Numbered from the stretch's first letter, positions 45,607 through 56,700 are shown. The stretch is 64,000 bases of DNA from Undibacterium sp. Jales W-56 (GCF_025548535.1 NZ_JAJLQW010000001.1:558001-622000); one strand, 5' to 3'. The notes: generated by a model not told the origin, from the letters alone. A program made the numbers and translations.

Positions 45607-46545
45607 ATGACTACTGCGTTCTATACCCACGCCGACTGCAAGCGCCATGAGATGGGTTCATGGCATCCCGAATCCCCCGAGCGCCTGCAAGCCATCGAGG
45701 ATCAGCTGATTGCGAGTCGTATCGATAGCCTGCTGGAATTTCGTGAAGCACCGGCAGCCGATGAAAAAGACCTGGCCCGGGTGCATACCGACGATGCCAT
45801 TTACCGGATCCGGGAAAACTGTCCGGCCATCGATTCCGAGCATCCGCATTTCCCGCTCGATGCGGACACCATGCTCAACGCCTACACATGGCGCGCTGCC
45901 TTGCGTGCAGCAGGGGCGGCGATTGCCGCGACCGATGCTGTCATTGCCGGTGAATTGGAAAACGCTTTTTGCTCGATCCGCCCGCCCGGGCATCATGCGA
46001 CGCCGCGTGAGGCCATGGGGTTTTGCATGTTCAACAACGTTGCGGTTGCCGCCAAACATGCGATCGAAGTACATGGGCTCAAACGCGTCGCCATCGTCGA
46101 TTTTGATGTCCATCACGGCAACGGTACCGAAGAAGCCTTTCGTGACGATCCGCGCGTGCTCATGGTCAGTTTTTTTCAGCATCCTTTTTATCCCTATACC
46201 GGCACCGGCCATCCCGCCGTCAATATGATCAATCTGCCGATTCCGGCGCACAGTTATGGTGACGTGGTGCGTCAGGCGATTACTGAACGCTGGCTGCCGG
46301 CACTCCATCAGCATCAACCGGAAATGATTTTTATCTCTGCCGGATTTGATGCGCACAAAGAAGATGATATGGGACAGATGGGCTTGGTCGAAGCCGATTA
46401 CAGCTGGATCACGCGGCAGATCATGGGTATTGCGAAGCAGTATTCGCAAGGCCGGATCGTCAGCTGTCTGGAAGGCGGTTACAACTTGTCGGCACTTGGT
46501 CGCAGTGTCGTTGCACATCTCAAGGTATTGGCTGAATTGGATTGA
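45607..46545 (+). CDS. Histone deacetylase family protein
   Basis: The protein is 312 residues. The class II-type HDAC core is visible: RPPGHHATPREAMGFCMFNNVAVAA, VDFDVHHGNGTEEAF and ISAGFDAHKEDDMGQM, giving the zinc ligands Asp, His, Asp. Bacterial members deacetylate acetylpolyamines or other small molecules; which substrate applies cannot be read from sequence. It is a single gene before the MSHA locus. Confidence 0.9.
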   Translation: MTTAFYTHADCKRHEMGSWHPESPERLQAIEDQLIASRIDSLLEFREAPAADEKDLARVHTDDAIYRIRENCPAIDSEHPHFPLDADTMLNAYTWRAALRAAGAAIAATDAVIAGELENAFCSIRPPGHHATPREAMGFCMFNNVAVAAKHAIEVHGLKRVAIVDFDVHHGNGTEEAFRDDPRVLMVSFFQHPFYPYTGTGHPAVNMINLPIPAHSYGDVVRQAITERWLPALHQHQPEMIFISAGFDAHKEDDMGQMGLVEADYSWITRQIMGIAKQYSQGRIVSCLEGGYNLSALGRSVVAHLKVLAELD

Positions 46546-46664
46546 GTTGAGGTCTGGATGTGATTCTCGCGACATTTTGTGGCGAAAGACTTTGCAAGCA
46601 TCCCCCGGCTTGTGTAGAGTAGGGCGCATTTCTCCCGCAACGAAACCCCTTGAAAGGAAGACGA

Positions 46665-48368
46665 ATGGCAAGACCAGAAAAAGTCCGGTTAGGGGAGATC
46701 TTGCTGCAACAAAAGTTGATGTCGGAAGAACAGCTTCAAATAGCACTGGCCGAGCAAAAACGTAGCGGCAGGAAACTCGGTAAAGTTTTTGTAGAAAACG
46801 GATTTGTCACAGAAGCGCAAATTTCAGGCGCTCTCGCCAGGCAACTGAATATTCAATATATCAATCTTAAGCAATACAATCTTAGCCCAGGTATCGTTAA
46901 ACTGCTGCCCGAAATTCAGGCACGCCGCTTCCGTGCGCTGGCACTTGAGCATCAGGGCAATGCCATCCTGATAGGGATGGCGGATCCCACCGATCTGTTC
47001 GCTTATGACGAGATCACGCGTATCGTCAAAACGCCTATAGTGCTGGCGGTGATCAACGAAACAGAATTATTGTCGACGATTGACCAGGTATATCGTCGCA
47101 CCGATGAAATCTCTGGTCTGGCCCGCGAGCTGGAGCAAGAGCTAGGCGATACGCATATCGATTTTGGCATGCTGAGCGCCACGCCTGGCATGGAGGACGC
47201 GCCGGTTGTAAAACTATTGCAGTCGGTATTCGATGATGCAACTCAGATACGGGCCTCAGATATTCACATAGAACCACAAGAAAAACGTTTGCAAATACGT
47301 TTTCGTATCGACGGTGTTTTACATTTGCAAACCGAAACCGATATCAAGATTGCACCTTCCGTAGCCCTGCGTTTGAAATTGATGTCCGATATGGATATCT
47401 CAGAAAAGCGCATACCTCAGGATGGCCGCTTCGTTATCAAAGTCAGACAGCAGCAGATTGACGTCCGTATCTCTACCATGCCGACGCAATATGGCGAATC
47501 CGTCGTCATGCGCCTGCTGAATCAAAGTGGCGGCACACTGAATCTCGAACGCATCGGCATGCCCAAACCGATGCTGGCACGCTTTCGCTCGATCATCCAG
47601 CGACCGAATGGATTGGTGCTGGTCACCGGGCCCACCGGCAGCGGTAAAACCACCACTTTATACGGCGCCTTGTCTGAGTTAAATACCGAAGGCCGTAAGC
47701 TGATTACGGTAGAGGATCCGGTTGAATACCGCCTGCCGGGCATTAATCAGGTGCAGGTTAACGACAAGATTGATTTGAGCTTTGCGCGGGTATTGCGCGC
47801 GAGTTTGCGGCAAGATCCTGATGTGTTGCTGGTGGGCGAAATGCGCGATCAGGAAACCGCGCAAATCGGCATGCGGGCAGCGATGACCGGCCACCTGGTG
47901 TTATCTACTTTGCATACAAACGATGCAGTCAGTACGCCTATCCGTTTGATGGATATGGGAGTGCCTCGCTTCATGGTGGGCAGTTCTTTGCAGGCAGTGC
48001 TGGCGCAAAGGCTGGTCAGGGTAATTTGTGAAAGTTGCAGCCAGCCTGAGTCCCCCAATCCTACCGAGAGACAGTGGCTGAAACAGGAACTTGCCGATAG
48101 CGTGGATATTCATACTTTTCAAAAAGGTCGTGGTTGCAGTCACTGCAACGGTACCGGCTATCGGGGCAGGGTTGGCGTTTATGAATTGCTGGAGGTGACG
48201 CAAGCGGTGGCCGATGCAGCGAATCACGGCGATCCTGCCAGTTTTATCAAAGTCGGGCAGCAGCAGATGGGGGGGCAGACTCTGAGAAAGCATGCGGTCG
48301 AACTGGCAATCACCGGCAAAACCTCGATCGCCGAAGCGATGCGAATAAGCAATCAACTAGAGGAATAG
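46665..48368 (+). CDS. mshE: MSHA pilus assembly ATPase (GspE/PilB-like)
   Basis: The protein is 567 residues from the ATG at 46665 (MARPEKVRLG), after AAGGAAGACGA. An N-terminal MshEN domain (LGEILLQQKLMSEEQL, resembling the c-di-GMP-binding repeat) is followed by the secretion ATPase: Walker A GPTGSGKTTTLYG, Asp box, Walker B region LLVGEMRDQETAQI, His box, and a CxxC zinc site (CESCSQ / CSHCNGTG). It powers pilus extension. The MshEN similarity suggests control by cyclic di-GMP. Confidence 0.92.
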   Translation: MARPEKVRLGEILLQQKLMSEEQLQIALAEQKRSGRKLGKVFVENGFVTEAQISGALARQLNIQYINLKQYNLSPGIVKLLPEIQARRFRALALEHQGNAILIGMADPTDLFAYDEITRIVKTPIVLAVINETELLSTIDQVYRRTDEISGLARELEQELGDTHIDFGMLSATPGMEDAPVVKLLQSVFDDATQIRASDIHIEPQEKRLQIRFRIDGVLHLQTETDIKIAPSVALRLKLMSDMDISEKRIPQDGRFVIKVRQQQIDVRISTMPTQYGESVVMRLLNQSGGTLNLERIGMPKPMLARFRSIIQRPNGLVLVTGPTGSGKTTTLYGALSELNTEGRKLITVEDPVEYRLPGINQVQVNDKIDLSFARVLRASLRQDPDVLLVGEMRDQETAQIGMRAAMTGHLVLSTLHTNDAVSTPIRLMDMGVPRFMVGSSLQAVLAQRLVRVICESCSQPESPNPTERQWLKQELADSVDIHTFQKGRGCSHCNGTGYRGRVGVYELLEVTQAVADAANHGDPASFIKVGQQQMGGQTLRKHAVELAITGKTSIAEAMRISNQLEE

Positions 48369-48369
48369 C

Positions 48370-49599
48370 ATGCCGTTTTTTGCCTATAAAGCCAGGAATA
48401 GCCGCGGTGAGTTAGTTGAGGGCGTGCTGGAGAGTGCCGACAGCGGTGCGGTGGCGAGTCAATTATTTAATACCGGCGTGACGCCGATACAAATCAGTGT
48501 CACGAGTCAGCCTGTCCGAGGCGAACAGACGGGTTGGTGGAGCAAAATCACCGAACCGAAAATACTCTCCATCGATGTCCAGCTTTTTAGTCGCCAGCTA
48601 TACACGCTGTTGAAATCCGGTGTGCCTATCATGCGAGGTCTGGCCGGTTTGCAGGAATCCGCCATCAACAAGGCCTTCGCCCGGGTGATTCAGGATTTAC
48701 GCGAGGCGCTGGATGGCGGACGTGAGTTATCCGCGGCCATGCGGCGTCACCCCGGGGTATTTTCATCGTTCTATATTAGTATGGTGCGGGTCGGCGAAAT
48801 GACCGGGCAGCTTGAAGATATTTTTATCCGCCTATATGCGCATCTGGAGTTTGAAAGAGAAATGTCGGAGCGCGTCAAGTCGGCGCTGCGCTACCCGATG
48901 TTCGTCATGATCGCGATGGTGCTTGCGATGATCGTCATCAACATTTTCGTGATACCTGCTTTCGCTAAAGTATTTGCCGGATTTAACGCCGAGCTCCCCT
49001 TTATGACCAGGATCTTGCTTGGGGTGTCCAATTTCATGGTGCAGTATTGGGTCATGTTACTGGCGACAGCTATCGTTGCCATATTTGCTTTCAGGATGTT
49101 TGTAGCAAGTCCGGGCGGTCGGTATCAATGGGATAAATTTAAATTAAGAATCCCGATTGTCGGCAGAATTATCTTGAAAGGGACCTTGGCCCGCTTTGCA
49201 CGCAGCTTCGCCTTATCCAGCAAAAGTGGGGTGCCTATTGTGCAAGCCCTTAATGTTGTGGCACAAACGGTCGATAACCATTATATCGCGATGCGTATTG
49301 AACAAATGCGCGATGGGGTCGAACGCGGCGAGAGTATTTTGCGAACGGCGGCAGCGGCCGGCGTATTTACGCCCGTGGTCTTGCAGATGATCGCGGTAGG
49401 TGAAGAGACTGGCGAGATCGACGACTTGATGGACGAGATTGCCAGCATGTATGAGCATGACGTCGAGTACGAATTGAAAACTTTGTCGGCCAATATCGAG
49501 CCAATTCTGATTGTGGGTCTCGGCGTGCTGGTACTGATTCTGGCCTTGGGGATTTTCTTGCCGATCTGGGATTTGGGTAAGGTCGCGCTTAAACGCTAG
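48370..49599 (+). CDS. mshG: MSHA inner-membrane platform protein (GspF/PilC-like)
   Basis: The protein is 409 residues, starting 2 bp after mshE. Two T2SS-F domains are visible, each ahead of membrane segments (MFVMIAMVLAMIVINIFVIPAF; WVMLLATAIVAIFAFRMF; ILIVGLGVLVLILALGIFLPIW). The repeated FRxxxxG-like SGVPIMRGL / SGVPIVQAL segments mark the two halves. It works with MshE as platform and adaptor for pilus assembly. Confidence 0.92.
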   Translation: MPFFAYKARNSRGELVEGVLESADSGAVASQLFNTGVTPIQISVTSQPVRGEQTGWWSKITEPKILSIDVQLFSRQLYTLLKSGVPIMRGLAGLQESAINKAFARVIQDLREALDGGRELSAAMRRHPGVFSSFYISMVRVGEMTGQLEDIFIRLYAHLEFEREMSERVKSALRYPMFVMIAMVLAMIVINIFVIPAFAKVFAGFNAELPFMTRILLGVSNFMVQYWVMLLATAIVAIFAFRMFVASPGGRYQWDKFKLRIPIVGRIILKGTLARFARSFALSSKSGVPIVQALNVVAQTVDNHYIAMRIEQMRDGVERGESILRTAAAAGVFTPVVLQMIAVGEETGEIDDLMDEIASMYEHDVEYELKTLSANIEPILIVGLGVLVLILALGIFLPIWDLGKVALKR

Positions 49600-49764
49600 G
49601 ACGCGAGATAAGCAAACGGAGTACTCGTTTAATAGCGGATAAGACGGATTTTTACGCAGATATGTTGTAATTTGTATGCTAAGACAACCAGTGCGGCTGT
49701 TTAAGCATTTTCAGGTAATAATCTTTTACATTTGTTTGTTACTATTGCGATGGGGTAATGCTAA

Positions 49765-49803
49765 TCTCAATATAAGTGATTGAGAATTTTACTTATTTCT
49801 CAA
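49765..49803 (+). promoter_or_regulatory. Overlapping alternative hairpins upstream of the first pilin gene
   Basis: TCTCAAT (49765-49771) can pair with ATTGAGA (49779-49785), while TTGAGAA (49780-49786) can pair with TTCTCAA (49797-49803). The two stems share the middle arm, so only one can form at a time. They sit 33-70 bp before the pilin ATG at 49836, in the 236-bp gap after mshG. Alternatively they are repeated operator half-sites. Confidence 0.4.
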
Positions 49804-49835
49804 AAATATGGATAGACGAAAGAGTCGGAGCATAA

Positions 49836-50321
49836 ATGAACATCACAAGGTATCAAAGACAGAACGGCTTTACATTGATAGAACTGATCGTCGTCATTAC
49901 TATCGTCAGCATTCTGGCGGCATTGGCGCTGCCGAGATTCGCTGCGCTGCAAACCGACGCACGCATGGCAAAAATGAATGGCGCTTTGGGCACTATCAAG
50001 GCGGCTGCCGTGTTGGCGCACTCGATTCAATTAACGCAACAATTAGGTGCCGGTACTTCGGTGGTGATGGAAGGCTCAACCATAGTCATGGCAAACGGCT
50101 ATCCGACCAGCGACCTGGCGTCGATTGGACATGCCGCAGGATTTACAACGTCGGCTGGCGTTGCCTTGCCTGATTACGTACCGGTAGCGACATCTGCGAC
50201 TGTATTTACAGTGACGCCCGATGCGGCACATTCTGCTTGCACTGTGACTTACACGGTACCAGCAGCAGCCGGATCGGCGCCGACCTACAGTAATGCAGGC
50301 GTTACCGCAGCAAATTGTTAA
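49836..50321 (+). CDS. MSHA-type prepilin, first of two
   Basis: The protein is 161 residues. The class III/IV prepilin leader is short, with processing at G|FTLIELIVVITIVSILAALALP. The GGAG at spacing about 7 precedes the ATG. Two C-terminal cysteines (HSACTVTY and ending ANC) could form the pilin disulfide. It is either a second MshA-like major pilin or an MshB-type minor pilin. It precedes the second pilin gene by 71 bp. Confidence 0.8.
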   Translation: MNITRYQRQNGFTLIELIVVITIVSILAALALPRFAALQTDARMAKMNGALGTIKAAAVLAHSIQLTQQLGAGTSVVMEGSTIVMANGYPTSDLASIGHAAGFTTSAGVALPDYVPVATSATVFTVTPDAAHSACTVTYTVPAAAGSAPTYSNAGVTAANC

Positions 50322-50392
50322 CCATTGAATCATCGAGACGTGCTGATGCAATGTTCTTGGCAAGTTTTTAAATATATCTAAAGGAGATAAAA

Positions 50393-50824
50393 ATGCATAA
50401 GCAACAATCGGGTTTTACCCTTATTGAATTAGTGATGGTGATCGTGATTCTCGGTATTTTAGCTGCGACCGCATTGCCTAAGTTCGTCGATCTCAGAACC
50501 GATGCGAACGCCTCTGTCGCGTCAGGATACGGCGGGGCGCTCAGCGCGGCAGCGGGCATCAATTATGCCGGTTGTGCTGCGAAAAATTTTGCGGTGACAG
50601 CAAATGTATGCGTCAAAGTGGCGAAGTGTTCTGATGCGGGAGGCTTACTTAATCCTTCAGTTACTTTGATAGTGGGCGCCTTACCAACGCCAACGGTGGC
50701 AAAATCACTGTATATCGTTACCGATACTGCGGCAGCGACAAGTGCTCCTGCTACCTGTAATGCGGTATATGGTGATGGCACCAATGCAGGCGTACCATTT
50801 TCCTACGCAATTACCGGCACCTGA
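50393..50824 (+). CDS. mshA: MSHA major pilin
   Basis: The protein is 143 residues. The prepilin cleavage site is [25 protein letters not shown], and the ribosome site AAGGAGATAAAA is the best in the locus, which fits a major pilin. Four cysteines follow ([26 protein letters not shown]). A hairpin at 50860-50889 follows the gene and may protect or release the pilin mRNA. Confidence 0.85.
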   Translation: MHKQQSGFTLIELVMVIVILGILAATALPKFVDLRTDANASVASGYGGALSAAAGINYAGCAAKNFAVTANVCVKVAKCSDAGGLLNPSVTLIVGALPTPTVAKSLYIVTDTAAATSAPATCNAVYGDGTNAGVPFSYAITGT

Positions 50825-50859
50825 TTTTACGATTCTTATCGCAATCAATGATTGATATA

Positions 50860-50889
50860 CAGGCATGAATTTTTTGAAGTTCATGCCTG
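50860..50889 (+). terminator. Hairpin after mshA
   Basis: CAGGCATGAA (50860-50869) and TTCATGCCTG (50880-50889) form a 10-bp stem with a 10-nt loop. There is no T run after it, so it may stabilise the mshA mRNA 3' end or act as a partial terminator that makes the pilin more abundant than the downstream genes. Confidence 0.4.
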
Positions 50890-51045
50890 CTATCGATTTG
50901 ACGTTGCGTAGGTTTGAGTCACATTTCGATATCTGGTATGCCATTCGCAGCCTAAACGCGGCGTAAAACCAAATACTGCCCTATTTGACCGATTTTCAGG
51001 TATACCGTCCGGTTCATGCAATTCAACTTGGTAAGCGACCTGATT

Positions 51046-51537
51046 ATGCGAGCCAACATATTTCGGACTTCAATGACTGCCGCGGGGTTTACCCTGATCG
51101 AGATGATCATGGTACTGCTGTTGGTCGGTATTCTGTCCGTCACGCTTATTCCCCGTTTTACCGATAAGAAAACCTTTGATGCACGTGGTTTTTTTGACCA
51201 GAGTCGAAGCATGGTGCGCTATGCGCAAAAAGTGGCGATTGCGCAGCGTAAAGATGTGTTTGTCCGGGTAGATTCGGCTGCAGGAGATATTTGCTTGTTG
51301 TATATCTCGACGGTCACTTGCGCGAATGCTGTTCTGGCAGACGCCGTATTAAATCCGGCGGACCAGAAAAAATTTATTCAGTCGGCACCGAGCGGCATCA
51401 GCTTTACCGGGTCTGCGCTTTTTTCCTTTAATGCACTGGGTAAGCCGAATTTTGCCAGCACGTTAACTTTAGGGGTAACGGGAGACGGCAGTACCAGAAC
51501 CATGACAATAGAAAGCGACACCGGTTATGTCCACTAG
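51046..51537 (+). CDS. mshC: MSHA minor pilin MshC
   Basis: The protein is about 163 residues from the ATG at 51046 (MRANIFRTS); an ATG at 51016 and one at 51073 are also possible. The prepilin motif is AAG|FTLIEMIMVLLLVGILSVTLIP. The cleavage position and gene order (after major pilin, before mshD) support MshC. The GspH-like C-terminal part fits. It overlaps the mshD start by 11 bp. Confidence 0.75.
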   Translation: MRANIFRTSMTAAGFTLIEMIMVLLLVGILSVTLIPRFTDKKTFDARGFFDQSRSMVRYAQKVAIAQRKDVFVRVDSAAGDICLLYISTVTCANAVLADAVLNPADQKKFIQSAPSGISFTGSALFSFNALGKPNFASTLTLGVTGDGSTRTMTIESDTGYVH

Positions 51538-52120
51538 TGTCCGCGCTGTTATCAGGCAAAAAGGAATCTCGCTGGTCGAGCTGATTATGTTTATCGTGAT
51601 CGTCGGTTTGGCCATGACCGGTATTTTGTCCGTGATGAATGTGACGAGCAAGGCCAGTGCCGATCCGATGTTGCGCAAACAGGCTATTGCGATAGGCGAA
51701 TCCCTGTTGGAAGAAATTGAATTGCAGGCATTTACGTTCTGCCTGCCCAGCGATGCTAATGCCAGTTCGGCAACCAGTACTGCTGGCTGTACCGGCGGTG
51801 CCGCGAACTCGGAAGACGTACTGCCGGCCAGCGCCAGAGTCAGTAATGCTGCCGGTACGCCTCGCATTGCGAACAATGTCGCGGATTACCATACCCTGGA
51901 TTTACCCACCACGATTTACGACATAAGCGGTAACGCAGTCGGCACCACCGGCTACACCGCTAAAGTCCTCATCTCACAAGTTGGCGCTGCGGTATTTGGC
52001 CTGCCGGCAGCGAATAACAATGACGCCTTGCAGATCGATGTGACGGTCAAGGATCCGGCTGCCAATACCATACTTCTGACCGGTTATCGTTTGCGTTACG
52101 CGCCAAGGGCGGTGCCTTGA
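51527..52120 (+). CDS. mshD: MSHA minor pilin MshD
   Basis: The protein is 197 residues, overlapping mshC by 11 bp. Prepilin motif KG|ISLVELIMFIVIVGLAMTGIL. The conserved glutamate at position five (ISLVE) is present. Gene order and length support MshD, but minor pilins in these loci diverge strongly in sequence. Confidence 0.75.
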   Translation: MSTSVRAVIRQKGISLVELIMFIVIVGLAMTGILSVMNVTSKASADPMLRKQAIAIGESLLEEIELQAFTFCLPSDANASSATSTAGCTGGAANSEDVLPASARVSNAAGTPRIANNVADYHTLDLPTTIYDISGNAVGTTGYTAKVLISQVGAAVFGLPAANNNDALQIDVTVKDPAANTILLTGYRLRYAPRAVP

Positions 52121-52121
52121 T

Positions 52122-52985
52122 ATGAGAAATCGCCGCCGGCTTAGTCACTCGCTTAATTCCCCGCGCCAGAAAGGTTTTACCTTGGCCGAGGCGATCATCG
52201 TCATGACGATTACCGGCATATTGGCGGCGGGGGTCGCCGTGTTTATACAAAAGCCGGTACAGGGTTATTTTGACCTGGCGCGACGCACCGAGTTGAGTGA
52301 TATTGCCGATACCTCGGTCAGGCGGATTTCACGCGACCTGCATCTGGCCTTGCCGAATAGTGTCCGAACCGTGGCAAGCGATACCAGTTGCCTGGAATTT
52401 TTACCGACTAAAACCGGCGGGCGTTATCGTGCCGATGTGCCGGGTAATGTGGTGGATACCGCAGTGGCTACCTCCATTGTCGAGACCATTGGTCCGCTAA
52501 GCGCAGCACCGGTTGCGGGCGATCGCCTGGTCATTTACAACCTGGGTATTCCTGGTGCCGATGCGTACAACAGCGACAACTCCGGCGTGGTCGCGTCCAG
52601 TGCTGGCAGTGCGACGTCGACCCAGATCACGCTGTCCCCGGCTAAGTTATTTCCTTTTACCTCGCCTGCCAGCCGCTTTCATGTCATTTCCGGCACCGAA
52701 CAAGCGGTATTTTATGCCTGTAAACTCACAGGCATCGATGCCGCGGGTAATGGTCAAGGCCGCTTATATCGGTTTTCCGGCTATGGAATCAATCCAACGG
52801 TCAGTGTCTGCCCCACTGTGACGGCTACTACCCCGGTATTGGCCGAAAATGTAAGTAGCTGCAGTTTTGCCTTTACCTCTGGAGTGACATCGCGCACAGG
52901 TCTGGTCTCGATACGGCTGGGCATCACCAAGAGCAATGAAACCGTCACGCTTTATCATGATGTCCATGTCAGCAATGTACCCTAA
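52122..52985 (+). CDS. mshO: MSHA minor pilin MshO
   Basis: The protein is 287 residues. Prepilin motif KG|FTLAEAIIVMTITGILAAG, followed by a long region with RRISRDLHLALPNSVR typical of the GspJ/MshO type. It starts 2 bp after mshD. Position in the locus and length support MshO. Confidence 0.75.
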   Translation: MRNRRRLSHSLNSPRQKGFTLAEAIIVMTITGILAAGVAVFIQKPVQGYFDLARRTELSDIADTSVRRISRDLHLALPNSVRTVASDTSCLEFLPTKTGGRYRADVPGNVVDTAVATSIVETIGPLSAAPVAGDRLVIYNLGIPGADAYNSDNSGVVASSAGSATSTQITLSPAKLFPFTSPASRFHVISGTEQAVFYACKLTGIDAAGNGQGRLYRFSGYGINPTVSVCPTVTATTPVLAENVSSCSFAFTSGVTSRTGLVSIRLGITKSNETVTLYHDVHVSNVP

Positions 52986-53496
52986 ACCGATATCCCGGCA
53001 ACCGCATCGCCTGGCCTTGCCCGCGAAGGCGCTCTGCGCGCAGGGTTTTTCTTTGGTAGCCGCCATTTTTTTACTGGTCATCCTGTCTGCCCTGGGCACA
53101 TTTATGCTCTCATTATCGACCATGGAACAGGCTAATTCGACCCAGGATTTATTCGGCAGCAAAGCCTATCAGGCCGCCAAGGCGGGCATCGAATGGGGTA
53201 CGTATCAGATCATGTATCCAGAAAATACCAATCCCGCGTCGGGATCATTTACGACTCAGTATGCGTGTCCTGCGACGCCGGCGAACATCACGACTTTGGC
53301 CGGCGGTCTGAATAAATTTACCGTCAAAGTACAGTGCCAAAGCACCAGCTTGCCGGAAGGCGGCAATCTGATCACGGTCTATCAGATCACCTCGACGGCG
53401 ACGTTTGGAACGGCGCCGGCAGTGAATTCGGTAGAGCGACAAATAGCAGCAACTGTGAATACCTGCCGTAAAGTAGCGAATGGTGCGAGTTGTTAA
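52975..53496 (+). CDS. mshP: MSHA minor pilin MshP
   Basis: The protein is about 173 residues if the ATG at 52975 (MYPKPISRQ) is used; ATGs at 52936, 52957, 52960 and 52966 are alternatives and none has a clear ribosome site. It overlaps the mshO end by about 11 bp. The QG|FSLVAAIFLLVILSALGTFML segment is the GspK/PilX-like prepilin motif, without the usual Glu5, as expected for tip-type pilins. Confidence 0.72.
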   Translation: MYPKPISRQPHRLALPAKALCAQGFSLVAAIFLLVILSALGTFMLSLSTMEQANSTQDLFGSKAYQAAKAGIEWGTYQIMYPENTNPASGSFTTQYACPATPANITTLAGGLNKFTVKVQCQSTSLPEGGNLITVYQITSTATFGTAPAVNSVERQIAATVNTCRKVANGASC

Positions 53497-53760
53497 GTTA
53501 AGGCTGGGTACATCGATTCTGGTTCGGGCGCTTGCTGACGGCCGTACAGCGAAACGGCGGCTGTATCACAACACATAATGCAACAGGCAGACGCAGTATT
53601 CATGCGCCTGTTAGCATGAAAATGGTCTGTAAGACGCATGTATATTGCGCAATCGTATTTGGAAATTGATGTAAATTAAATGCTGTTATTTCAAATGGAA
53701 GCAAACAGTATCGCGAATTTGTCATTGCTGATGGCAAAGTGAAATTGAAAGTGGGTCGAA

Positions 53761-56700
53761 ATGAATCGTCAAATCAAGCGGATCTTTTATGGATTCATTC
53801 TGTGCGCCATGAGCTTACTGCTGTCGTGTGCCGGAGCGACTACTGCATTGGCGGCAACGATCGAATTTAATAATACCGGCGGCACCAGCGCCAGCAACGG
53901 CTTGCATTTTTACATCGAAGACACGACGCATATCCAGGTCAAGCGGCTCAATAACACCGGGCAGGTATACAATCCGACCGCCGTTCCTCCCAGCACCAGT
54001 CTGGATAACGGTATTTTTTTGCGGGCGAATGGCAAGGTGTATGGACCTGGGCATAACGTAACTGCATTTACACCGACGGGTGGTATGTTCAACACTTATT
54101 CCATTTCAGCAACAACTCCAGCCAATCCATCTTCAATTGGTGTGCAGCAAACTGCGACCGGAAATTTTGGTATTACCTCTGGACCGCAGGTAACTGTGGT
54201 GTGGAAGTACACCACGCCCTTGGACTTCATGACGGCCGAAGTGACGCTGGTGATACCGCTCGGATACGCTGTCAGCGTCGCCAATCCTGTTCGCTATTAC
54301 CACGTGTTCGACACTTATTTAGGCGGTAGCGATAATGGTTGCGGCGTTAAATATGGCGGAGGCGGCGCCTCGCTGGTGGTCGGTACTTATCCACCTCCGG
54401 GGACTACCTGTACCTCGAGTACCAGTATCCCCAACGGTGTGAGCATAGTGGAGTCGTTCCGTGAACGCAGCGGGCTGTCGTTCTCGCATTATTGTGCCTC
54501 GGGGTGGAGTACTTTTTTTACCGGTAATACCTGTTCAGTCTTACAGAACGCTTCCATGAACGACACGATTGCGACCACCTATCAGGATACCGGGATAGGT
54601 ATCGAATATGACTTTATCGCGCCGGGCACCTATACCTTCAGTTACGACTTTGTGATTGGCTCACCTGCCGTGCCTCCTTACGATCATCTTGAAATTCAAC
54701 ATAATAGTGCCGGCAGCTTATGTCCAGAGAATGTCACGGTACTCGCTTGCAAGACCGCTGGCGTACCTTGTAATGCGAGCGATTATGTCAATACGGGGAC
54801 GCTGACCGGCAGCTTGACCGCGACGCCGGCGTCGCCCGCGGTTACTGCAACACCCACTACGTTTACCCTTGGATCGGGCGCTCCCTCTGCAACGGTTGTT
54901 TTACAAGCGACCGCACCCGGCGGCGCCTATGTGCTAGGTGTCGGCAGTTTGAGTTCGGTCCCTTTAAATGGCATCAAGTGCTATACCACCGATACCAATT
55001 CAAATAGTTGTGCGATTGTTTTCAGCAATACGCCTTGCGTCGCCAATTTTGAATGCATGGAAACAGGTACTCCCATCCAGCTACCCTATAATAATTTGAC
55101 ACTCAATCCGGCAGCCAGGAATCCGCTTTACACCAAACTGGCAGGCAATAATTTTAAATTCGATGTAGTCGCCTTGCTTGCCGATGGCTCGCAGGCGATT
55201 AACTATACGGCGACTTCTAATGTCGACGTCGAGCTTTTTGATGATACGGTGCCGCAGGCACAATGCGGTGATTACAGTTCGCCTGTGGCTAGTCAGCCAA
55301 TTACTTTTGCTGCCAGCGATAAAGGACGCAAGACATTATCGATGCCCTTTAATCTTCCACAATCTTATAAAAAACTGCGCTGCAGGGTAAATGACCAGAA
55401 TCTGAACCAGAACGTCTATGGTTGCTCGTCGGACGATTTTGCAGTCCGGCCTTCAGCGCCTGTTTTGAATACGACCGCTCTGGCTACGCCACCTTCCGCC
55501 ACCGATCCGACTGTCATTAAGGCCGGCGTGCCTTTCACTCTCGGCGCTAGCGCCAATCCGGCAACTTATACCGGCAATCTGGTCCTGGATACCTCCAGGC
55601 TTACAGCGCAGGATCCAGCCAGTGCCGCACAACAGAATGGTGGTGCAGTCGGCAATCTGTATAACGCCAATACCTCTACCAATCTGGTGATAGGCACCAA
55701 TGCTGTTGGCGTCAGCAATAACGCGAGCTACTCAGAAGTCGGTTATCTGTATGCCGGCCCGGGCAGTTTTCGTGACGATAGCTTCACCAATGTCGACCTT
55801 ACACCGGCTAACTGTGCCGCGACCAATACCTGTGACTGCGTGACCTCCACCACAAACAACGCCTATCTGTCGGACGTGATCGATGCGAGCGGTCGCTATG
55901 GTTGTTCGATCGGGAATACTTCAACGAAATCGTTTGGACGATTTATTCCCGACCACTTTTCGGTGGTGAAGCCCGCTACTTTTAATGGCTTTTGTGCTGC
56001 CGGTGGATTCATTTATATGGATCAGTCCTTTAATCTTGCGGTTACGGTAGAGGCACGCAACTTCAATAATGTGAAAACTGCGAATTATCGGGATTTGTTT
56101 GGCAGGGCGGCGATCACTGCGCAGATGTTAGACAACACCAGTCCGGTTGCGCTAAGCCGCTTGGCAGTGCCGGTTCCTTCGCCAGCCTGGGTCACTGGGG
56201 CTTATTCTTTTGTCGCGAATAAATTTTCCCGGTTGGCTGCTCCCGATGGACCGTACGATGCGCTGTCTATCGGCCTGGGGGTAACTGATCCGACCGATGC
56301 GATCCCCCTCTGGGATCGCGATATGGACGCCACCAATCCTGGCTGCACAGCCGATCCGGCCGGCACCAGCAGCAGTGCCGCCGGCGCTTGCAAAGCCGTC
56401 AAAATCGCCAACACCAAAATGCGCTATGGACGCCTGAAATTATCGAATGCATCGGGCACGGAATTATTACCTCTGCCAGTGCCATTGCGTCTCGAATACT
56501 GGAATGCGGCATCGGGCTGGAATCTTAACGCCTTGGATAGCTGCAGCAGTATTGCCGCCAGCGATTTTGCTTTTACGTATTTTGCAGCGAGTACCAAAAA
56601 TCAACTGGCCGCATGCGAGACGGCGATAACAGTATCGGGTGTCCCACCCAATCAGAGTGCTAAATTGAGTGCGCCCGGTAGCGGCAATTTCGGCTGGACC

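Noticed and set aside
45658..46746. 362-codon minus-strand frame opposite the deacetylase gene
   Set aside because: The plus-strand protein has intact catalytic motifs and the minus frame has none.
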